Positions 58,476 to 64,000 of a stretch of 64,000 bases of DNA are shown here, piece by piece; the stretch's first letter is position 1; each line of letters opens with the position of its first letter. Both the position numbers and the translations under genes were made by a program. This DNA is from Aquisalimonas sp. 2447 (GTDB taxonomy: Bacteria > Pseudomonadota > Gammaproteobacteria > Nitrococcales > Aquisalimonadaceae): assembly GCF_012044895.1 (NCBI RefSeq), contig NZ_CP050695.1, positions 526,501 to 590,500 of the forward strand, read 5' to 3'. The notes beneath the pieces are model-generated. The model ran no database searches. It worked only from the letters and a program-made list of their open reading frames with translations, and was not told where the DNA came from.

Positions 58476-60016
58476 GACGGTCGGCCCTCATCCCGGAACA
58501 GGGTGCGGAAGCGCCAGAGCTCGGTGAGGCGGAAGCCGGAGTACCGACCCAGCAGCAGGATGGCTGCCAGGATGATCAGCAGCGATTCGGGGAAGACAAA
58601 GACGATGTGCGCGAACGGCTTGAAGTTCATGACCAGATAGCCCAGCACCGCCACGAACAGACTGCCGAGACCCTGCTGAATGGCCTCCTGCGGCCCGTTC
58701 TCCTCCCAGACCAGCGACATGCGCTCGATGGTCATGGCCAGGATCACCATGGGGAACAGCGCCACCGAAAGGCCGCGCTCCAGGCCGAGGTTGTGGCTGA
58801 CGATGCTCAGCGCCAGCAGCAGCAGGACCACCACCACCAGCACCGACGCCACCCGTGGCACCAGCAGCAGCTTCAGCCGCTCCAGGTAGAAACGGAACGT
58901 CAGACCCAGCACCACCAAGGTGGTGAACAGGATCAGCCCCCAGAGCAACTGGGTCTCCCGGAATGCCAGCGCGATCAGCACCGGCATGAAGGTGCCGAAG
59001 GTGCTCACGCCCACCACGTTGCGCATCAGCACCACCACCAGGGCGCCGATGGGGACCAGCAGCAGGGTCTGATAGACGTTCTGGGTGTCCACGGGCAGCG
59101 CGAAGGGCGAGAAATCCATGACCCGCGAGCCGATGATCTCCGCCCGCCGCTCGGCCACGTCCACCACGGCCTGCACCGTGCGCCCGGCAGCGAAGGTGAC
59201 ATCTGACAACTGGGCGCCGGAGACGGTAACCAGGGGCGCATCGCCGCGGTACCAGACCAGCGTGTTGCTGCCATAGCCGCGTTGAGCGGTTGCCGGGTTG
59301 AACGGCACCCAGGCGGAGCCGTTATGGATCTCCAGGTAGGGTCTCAACTCGGCCCGGCGCATGCCCTCCTGGAGTTCGAGGACATGGGCCGGACGCGCCG
59401 GAATCCGTGCACCGGCGAGGATGTGGATGACGTTCTCGACATGCGCCAGCTCGCCTTCGACACCGGCCCGCAGCGCCTGGATGTGATCGTCAGGGCTGTC
59501 GGCGTAGTAGCGCTCCAGTAGCCGCCGGGTGAACGAGGCGATATCCGCGGAACCGTCGCGGACTTCGTCCAGCACCGTCATGGCTGCTGAACCGTAGGGC
59601 TCCGGGTATTCCGGTACGTCCGGGAACGCAGGCTGTGGCCCCTCCACGACCCGGGTGTCGTCGTCCGGTGCATCGCCGAGCTGCAGGCGGTAGTAAAGGG
59701 TCTGTTGACCATTGGCGCGGCGGGCGGCCCACAAGGCCTGGCGGTTTACTGGGCCCGCCTCCCGGGAGAGGCCGAAACGGCCGGAGACGAAATCCTCGCC
59801 GAGGACGTTGAACCCCGGCGGATCGCCGGGGAGCATGAAGTCGACCTGCGCCGGTCCGCCCTCGGCCTGCATGTGCAGCCGTGCCTCCACCGTCCAGATG
59901 GTGGTCTCCTCGTCCGCAGTCAACGGCAGGCCGAGGTTCGCCACCTTGTGCCACATCAGGCTGCCAGCTCCGACGACGAGGAGCAGGGCCAGCAGTTTCA
60001 GGTGGAGGTTCTTCAA
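58472..60016 (-). CDS. Inactive transglutaminase-like protein with 7 transmembrane helices
   Basis: A 514-residue protein. One N-terminal anchor (about 6-24) precedes a periplasmic transglutaminase-like domain (about 170-290, H-V-L-E-L-Q-E-G-M-R-R, W-V-P-F-N-P-A-T). About seven membrane helices follow (about 315-495). The catalytic Cys expected in the transglutaminase core is not seen, as in the family named for being inactive. It starts at TTG 60016, since an in-frame TAG lies three codons upstream. It is translationally coupled to the ATP-grasp gene. In many proteobacteria this pair occurs with a RimB-like protease, absent here. Confidence 0.85.
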   Translation of the reverse strand: MKNLHLKLLALLLVVGAGSLMWHKVANLGLPLTADEETTIWTVEARLHMQAEGGPAQVDFMLPGDPPGFNVLGEDFVSGRFGLSREAGPVNRQALWAARRANGQQTLYYRLQLGDAPDDDTRVVEGPQPAFPDVPEYPEPYGSAAMTVLDEVRDGSADIASFTRRLLERYYADSPDDHIQALRAGVEGELAHVENVIHILAGARIPARPAHVLELQEGMRRAELRPYLEIHNGSAWVPFNPATAQRGYGSNTLVWYRGDAPLVTVSGAQLSDVTFAAGRTVQAVVDVAERRAEIIGSRVMDFSPFALPVDTQNVYQTLLLVPIGALVVVLMRNVVGVSTFGTFMPVLIALAFRETQLLWGLILFTTLVVLGLTFRFYLERLKLLLVPRVASVLVVVVLLLLALSIVSHNLGLERGLSVALFPMVILAMTIERMSLVWEENGPQEAIQQGLGSLFVAVLGYLVMNFKPFAHIVFVFPESLLIILAAILLLGRYSGFRLTELWRFRTLFRDEGRPS

Positions 60017-60349
60017 GGTCTACATCTCATCACACGTGCGGGAGGGGGCGGTCCTCGCGGTCCTTGTGTCCAGGGATCGCCCGCTGCACGCGCCAGGAAA
60101 AGACAGTCGGCGTCCCGATGTGGCGGCCGAGTTACGTTCCGTCCATCGGTGTCTTCAGCGGGGCGTCCGGTTCTCCGTAATTGGGCGTCGCGAAACCATG
60201 CGGCAGTTCAGCTGGCTGCGCCACTGCCCTTGTGCAAGTTCGGGAATTCTCTTCTTACCTGACCGAGAGGTCAAAGCGTCGCCGGAGTGCGACAGGAGGG
60301 GGCTGGAGGAGCAGGGCCCGGGAGTGTCCCGGGCCCTCTCGGAGGGGGA
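60017..60349. other. 333-bp gene-free stretch upstream of the 7TM gene
   Basis: This gap should hold the promoter of the 7TM/ATP-grasp pair. I see no clear promoter or gene. At its far end, 60313-60337, an 11-bp perfect hairpin (AGGGCCCGGGA/TCCCGGGCCCT, loop GTG) follows the small lipoprotein gene. Confidence 0.5.
60313..60337 (-). terminator. Strong hairpin after the small lipoprotein gene
   Basis: An 11-bp perfect stem with a 3-nt loop, starting 12 bases after the lipoprotein stop. No U-tract follows on the minus strand, so it is a probable but not certain terminator. Confidence 0.55.
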
Positions 60350-60499
60350 TTACCAGTCGTCGTCCCCGCCGAAGTCGTCCTGCTGCTCCATGTCGTCTTC
60401 CATCTGCTCGAACTCGTCCTCGTCGACGGGTTCACAGGCAGCCAGGGTGAGCATCCCGGCGGTGAGCAGAATAGCCAACAGCATCATCAAGCGCTTCAT
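60350..60499 (-). CDS. Small acidic lipoprotein (49 aa)
   Basis: The gene has a near-perfect AAGGAGGT ribosome site before ATG 60499. The product begins M-K-R-L-M-M-L-L-A-I, with a lipobox L-T-L-A-A-C, giving a mature part of about 26 residues. Fifteen of the last 25 are Asp or Glu, and the end is F-G-G-D-D-D-W. Such short, strongly acidic lipoproteins are plausible in a halophile. I know no family. It stands alone between two hairpin- or REP-like regions. Confidence 0.8.
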   Translation of the reverse strand: MKRLMMLLAILLTAGMLTLAACEPVDEDEFEQMEDDMEQQDDFGGDDDW

Positions 60500-60642
60500 G
60501 GTGACCTCCTTCAGTAATGAACGGTGGGCTGACGCCCGTCACTGAAGCACTGAGCAGGAACTGTGCCAGTTGCCGGATGTCGCAGGAACGCGGTATTCCA
60601 AGGGGGTGACTGCCCGAAATGCTGTCACTGTGTGCTGAACAT

Positions 60643-60659
60643 TGTGCCAACATGGCACA
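60643..60659. promoter_or_regulatory. Operator-like inverted repeat upstream of terB-like gene
   Basis: TGTGCC-AACAT-GGCACA, a 6-bp inverted repeat, lies 68 bases before the terB-like ATG and 144 bases before the lipoprotein ATG on the other strand. A TTGACA (60668-60673) follows it on the plus strand. Confidence 0.35.
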
Positions 60660-60726
60660 TGTGCCGGTTTGACATGTGGTCGTACGGCAGCCAGTTGCGT
60701 GCGGCGATGGAGGAGGCGTGGTGCCC

Positions 60727-61203
60727 ATGCTTGATGCGATTCGTGGTTTTTTCTCCGAGCATCTGGCGCAGCCAGATGAGCCTGCCGGTGGTGACGACGA
60801 CGAGCACCGTCTGCAGTTGGCCACGGCGGCGCTGTTGATCGAGGTCACCCGGGTCGAGCGCCAGGATCATCCGGATGAAGCGGCGGCGGTGGAAGAAGCG
60901 GTGCGGCGGAAGTTCGCCCTGCCGCAGGAGGAGACAGAAGAGCTGCTTCGCCTGGCCCGGGAAGAGGCGGAGAAGTCAGTCTCCTACTACGAGTTCACGT
61001 CGCTGATCCACGAGCACTTCGCGCCGGAGCGCAAGGCACGGGTCATCGAACTCATGTGGCGGGTGGCTGCGGCCAACGGCCGTGTGGACAAGCATCAGGA
61101 AGCGCTGGTGCGCAAGATCGCCGACCTGCTCTATGTGCCACACCAGGAGTTCATACGCGCCAAGATTCGCGGCCTGCGTGCCGAAGGAATAGAGATCGCC
61201 TGA
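60727..61203 (+). CDS. TerB family tellurite-resistance-like protein
   Basis: A 158-residue helical protein of the TerB/DjlA-N type: L-A-T-A-A-L-L-I-E-V-x-R-V-E, Y-Y-E-F-T-S-L-I-H-E-H-F and L-M-W-R-V-A-A-A-N-G-R-V-D-K-H-Q-E. Each half has an acidic site typical of TerB metal binding. The strong GGAGGAGG at 60709-60716 supports the ATG at 60727; GTG 60721 is also possible. No other ter gene is nearby. Confidence 0.85.
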   Translation: MLDAIRGFFSEHLAQPDEPAGGDDDEHRLQLATAALLIEVTRVERQDHPDEAAAVEEAVRRKFALPQEETEELLRLAREEAEKSVSYYEFTSLIHEHFAPERKARVIELMWRVAAANGRVDKHQEALVRKIADLLYVPHQEFIRAKIRGLRAEGIEIA

Positions 61204-61236
61204 TGCCCGGTACGCCGGGCATCAGGCAGGCTGCAC

Positions 61237-61683
61237 TCAATAGCTCAGAACGCGCAGGTCGTCCCGGGAGATCATCTCTGCCTTCTCCTCGGGGTTGTTG
61301 ACGGTCACGTCGTCGAGGAGGTCCTCCTCCTCGTATTGGCGGTAGCCGCTGTTCGGCAGATAGAGGTGGCAGACTTCCACCGTGGCGCCGAAGCTCATGG
61401 CCTCCAGCATCAGCTCCTTGGAGGAGACGTCGCGCGGCGCCAGCGTCTGCGGGATATACTCTTCCAGGCCAAGTTCGGCGGCCTCGCCGCAGAGCAGGAT
61501 ATGCACGGAGTGATCCCGCTGGGCCAGTTCCGAGGCGGTGGTCATGGCGAGACCCTGGACCTGGTCTTCTTCGCTGTTGACCATGATCAGCACGTCCCGC
61601 GGGTCATCGTCTGCCGCGGCCTGCATGGGCAGCAGGGCCAGCGCGAGGCCGGTGAGCACGGTGGCGAGAATGTTTCGCTTCAT
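61237..61683 (-). CDS. Periplasmic DsrE-family protein
   Basis: A 148-residue protein with a signal peptide (K-R-N, hydrophobic core, A-A-A cleavage near residue 25). The body (V-L-I-M-V-N-S-E-E-D-Q-V, V-H-I-L-L-C-G-E-A-A, E-V-C-H-L-Y-L-P) has the DsrE/YchN pattern. Two cysteines (about 86 and 116) could carry sulfur, though function is not proven. I start at M-K-R-N (61683); ATG 61689 is also in frame. It is convergent with the TerB-like gene. Confidence 0.78.
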   Translation of the reverse strand: MKRNILATVLTGLALALLPMQAAADDDPRDVLIMVNSEEDQVQGLAMTTASELAQRDHSVHILLCGEAAELGLEEYIPQTLAPRDVSSKELMLEAMSFGATVEVCHLYLPNSGYRQYEEEDLLDDVTVNNPEEKAEMISRDDLRVLSY

Positions 61684-61830
61684 TTGCATGATGTCGTGTC
61701 GTCTCGGTTGCCGGGTACAGAATCAAGTTGCCGGTTCAGGTTTAGATTCCCGGCGGGGTGACTGAGTTCTGTATTCCCTGTAGGTTCCGTCCATCAGGAT
61801 AACAAAACGAAACCGGCGCTTCGCGGTCTC

Positions 61831-61953
61831 AGGGAAACGTTGCGCAATTTCCTGGCCGCGGGCGCACCCCTGCAGTGCCGTCCCGGGGACTGAAACACGT
61901 CGGCACCTGCCGTTAAGGAAACACTGAACGATCGGCAATCATTCAGTGTTTCC
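61831..61953. repeat. Second palindrome family: half-copy and short copy
   Basis: A half-copy AGGGAAACGTTGCGCAATT is at about 61831-61853. At 61917-61953, GGAAACACTGAA and TTCAGTGTTTCC form a 12-bp inverted repeat with a 13-nt loop, ending 23 bases before the RND adaptor start. Confidence 0.75.
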
Positions 61954-61975
61954 CAGGATTTGGGAGTAAACAACC

Positions 61976-63085
61976 TTGCAGCCGCCGTTGCGCTGGCTTG
62001 TCCAGCTCTTGCTTGTTGCCGTGATCGCGGGCCTCGCCGCGATGGGGTGGGTCTGGCTCCAGCAGCAGGAAGAGGAGTCCGGCGGTCCGGGCGCCGGTGG
62101 CCCCGGGGGCGGCGATGGTGGCGGGACACCCGTGCAGGTGGCCCACGCTGAACGTCGTGCCGTACAGGATGAGGTCCAGGCCGTGGGTACGCTGCTGGCG
62201 CGGGAGTCGGTGGAGATCGTCACCGAGGTTGCCGGCCGCATCGTCGAGGCGCCGGTGCGCGAAGGTCAGCAGGTGGAACAGGGCGAGCCCCTGTTCATCC
62301 TGGACCAGGTGCGCGAACGGGCCGACCTGCGGGAAGCCATTGCCGAGCGGGATGACGCCAGATCGAAGTACCGGCGGGCCGCGGCACTGTACGAGAACCG
62401 CGATGTCCCCGAATCCGAGGTAGATGAGCGCCGTGCGGCCCTGGAGGTGGCCGAGGCGCGCGTGGAAGTGGCGGAGAGCCGAGTTCGGGATCGCACCATC
62501 CGCGCGCCCTTCGATGGTGTGGTGGGGTTGCGTGAAGTCAGCCCGGGGGCCTACGTGGAGCCGGGAACCGAGCTGACCACCCTGGATGACCTGTCCGTGG
62601 TGCGGCTGGATTTCGCCGTCCCCGAGCGTTTCCTCGCCGGCCTGGTGCCGGGCCTCACCGTTGAGGCGCGCAGTCTCGGTTTCGGTGATCGCGTGTTCGA
62701 GGGCACTGTCACGCGGACCGGTTCGCGGGTTGATCCCATCACCCGCACCGTGCGCGTCCAGGCCGAGTTCGACAACGAAGAGCGGCGCCTGCGCGCCGGC
62801 ATGTTCCTCACCGCACGCCTGGTCCTGGAGGAACGCGAAGCAGTCATGGTTCCCGAGGAGGCGCTGTTACAGGAGGGGCGCGGCAGCTTCGTGTTCGTCA
62901 TCGAGGACGCGACCGCGCGCCGGCTGGAGGTTTCCACCGGCCGGCGCATGGACGGCCGCGTGGAAGTTGTCGGCGATGTCGAACACGGGGACCGGGTCGT
63001 GGTGCGCGGTCTGCAGCGCGTGCGCGATGGCCGTGAGGTCCGGCTGCTGGAGGAGGATGCCGATGGCGATCTCGCAGCCCGGTAA
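61976..63085 (+). CDS. RND efflux periplasmic adaptor (membrane fusion protein)
   Basis: A 369-residue adaptor starting at TTG 61976 with GGGAG upstream. It has an N-terminal anchor (about 7-27) and a Gly-rich linker (36-52). Lipoyl and coiled-coil hairpin segments (V-A-G-R-I-V-E-A-P-V-R-E-G-Q-Q-V-E-Q-G-E-P-L) are followed by the beta-barrel domain. It would link the inner-membrane pump at 63110 to an outer-membrane channel. Proteins of this form are typically multidrug or metabolite pumps; the substrate is not inferable. Confidence 0.93.
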   Translation: MQPPLRWLVQLLLVAVIAGLAAMGWVWLQQQEEESGGPGAGGPGGGDGGGTPVQVAHAERRAVQDEVQAVGTLLARESVEIVTEVAGRIVEAPVREGQQVEQGEPLFILDQVRERADLREAIAERDDARSKYRRAAALYENRDVPESEVDERRAALEVAEARVEVAESRVRDRTIRAPFDGVVGLREVSPGAYVEPGTELTTLDDLSVVRLDFAVPERFLAGLVPGLTVEARSLGFGDRVFEGTVTRTGSRVDPITRTVRVQAEFDNEERRLRAGMFLTARLVLEEREAVMVPEEALLQEGRGSFVFVIEDATARRLEVSTGRRMDGRVEVVGDVEHGDRVVVRGLQRVRDGREVRLLEEDADGDLAAR

Positions 63086-63109
63086 TGGTGCCGGCCCGGA
63101 GGACGTACG

Positions 63110-64000
63110 ATGATCATTTCGGACATTTCCGTACGCCGGCCGGTACTGGCCACCGTGGTCAGCCTGCTGATCGTGGTGCTTGGCATCGCCTCGCTGACGC
63201 AGTTGCCGGTGCGCGAGTACCCCAACATCGATCCGCCCATCATCTCCGTGACCACCGAATACGTGGGCGCCGCACCGCAGGTGATCGACACCGAGATTAC
63301 CGAGCGCATCGAGGGTGCCATCAGCCGCGTGGACGGCATCCGTTCAATGAACTCCGAAAGCCGGGATGGCCGCGGTGAGACCACCGTCGAGTTCGAGCTC
63401 GGCCGCGACATCGATAACGCCGCCAATGACGTTCGCGACGCCATCGCCCGCATTGCCGACAACCTGCCCGATGACGCCGAGGCGCCGGTGGTCACCAAGA
63501 CCGAGGCCGACGCCCGGCCGATGATGTGGCTGGCCATGACCTCCGACCGCCTGGACCCCGCGGAGATGAGCGACCTCATCGAGCGCCAGGTGGAGGAGCG
63601 GCTGTCGGTGCTGGAAGGCGTGGCGGACATACGCATCGGCGGCCAGCGACGCTACGCCATGCGCGTGTGGCTGGACCGCCAGGCCATGGCCGCGCGCAAT
63701 GTCACCGTGGACGAGGTCGAGAACGCCCTGCGGCGGAACAACGTGGAATTGCCCGCCGGCCGCGTCGAGTCCCTGATGCGGGACCTCACCGTGCGCACCG
63801 ACACCCGGCTGAGCGAGCCCGGCGAGTTCGAGAACCTGGTGCTGCGTTACCAGGGTGACGTACCCATCCGGCTTGGCGAGGTGGCGCGTGTGGAGCGCGG
63901 CGTGGAGGACGATCGCGCCGTGCTGCGCAACAACCGCGTGCCGGCGGTAGGGCTGGGCATCATCCGCCAGTCCCAGGCCAACGTGATCACGGTCTCCGAC
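63110..64000 (+). CDS. RND efflux pump permease, N-terminal part (partial)
   Basis: The gene runs off the window; 297 codons are visible. M-I-I-S-D-I-S-V-R-R-P-V-L-A-T-V begins TM1. The first porter loop shows P-x-V-T-K and N-N-V-E-L-P-A-G-R. This is the HAE1-type RND family (AcrB/MexB/TriC-like). ATG 63110 has GGAGG at 63098-63102 and follows the adaptor by 24 bases, so the two form one operon. Confidence 0.93.
   Translation, partial: MIISDISVRRPVLATVVSLLIVVLGIASLTQLPVREYPNIDPPIISVTTEYVGAAPQVIDTEITERIEGAISRVDGIRSMNSESRDGRGETTVEFELGRDIDNAANDVRDAIARIADNLPDDAEAPVVTKTEADARPMMWLAMTSDRLDPAEMSDLIERQVEERLSVLEGVADIRIGGQRRYAMRVWLDRQAMAARNVTVDEVENALRRNNVELPAGRVESLMRDLTVRTDTRLSEPGEFENLVLRYQGDVPIRLGEVARVERGVEDDRAVLRNNRVPAVGLGIIRQSQANVITVSD

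Overview
This is a GC-rich (roughly two-thirds G+C) gammaproteobacterial chromosome segment with compact, operon-dense housekeeping genes. The gene set includes metX-metW, the pilGHIJK-chpABC cluster, gshB-tonB-yqgE-ruvX-pyrR-pyrB-pyrC', tkt-epd-pgk, zapE and hspQ. It also holds a complete glycine-to-glycine-betaine methylation operon (GSMT, SDMT) and many acidic proteins. Together these suggest a halophile or haloalkaliphile, most like the Ectothiorhodospiraceae (Halorhodospira, Alkalilimnicola, Aquisalimonas). The family-level placement is inference. No rRNA, tRNA or CRISPR was recognised.

Layout. 1-2,700: the tail of an AMP-forming ligase, a small ORF6N-like protein, REP elements and group II intron copy 1. 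2,700-21,000: ilvD, zapE, an HDAC-like deacetylase, hspQ, the metX-metW-DUF4426 block, yggT, proC, yggS, pilT-pilU, an amidase, a thioesterase, an exported BFN-PDZ protein, hpf and fadE. 21,175-23,164: group II intron copy 2. 23,365-30,920: a minus-strand run gshB-apbE-like-tonB-yqgE-ruvX-pyrR-pyrB-pyrC'-FNR-like. 31,238-43,557: the Pil-Chp chemosensory cluster, including a 2,127-residue ChpA. 43,740-50,105: rsmE, then the minus-strand operon GSMT-SDMT-metK-[SAH riboswitch]-ahcY-metF. 50,743-54,999: tkt-epd-pgk. 55,192-64,000: purC, flavin reductase plus truncated haemoglobin, an ATP-grasp/7TM transglutaminase-like pair, a tiny acidic lipoprotein, a TerB-like protein, a DsrE-like protein, and an RND adaptor with a pump that runs off the window.

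The genes work together in clear blocks. The betaine operon encodes both methyltransferases and the enzymes that make S-adenosylmethionine (MetK), remove S-adenosylhomocysteine (AhcY) and make the methyl donor (MetF), with an SAH-sensing RNA in the middle. PilT and PilU power twitching retraction and the Pil-Chp cluster controls it. The pyrR-pyrB-pyrC' group makes carbamoyl-aspartate.

The most striking observation concerns the two near-identical group II introns. Both sit at the same position inside a REP-type palindrome. The proposed exon-binding sequences in the intron are complementary to the REP sequence, and excision would restore the REP. At least eleven other copies of that palindrome, some in GTAG-out pairs, lie 3' of genes across the window. 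The intron therefore appears adapted to use a genome-wide REP family as its insertion sites.
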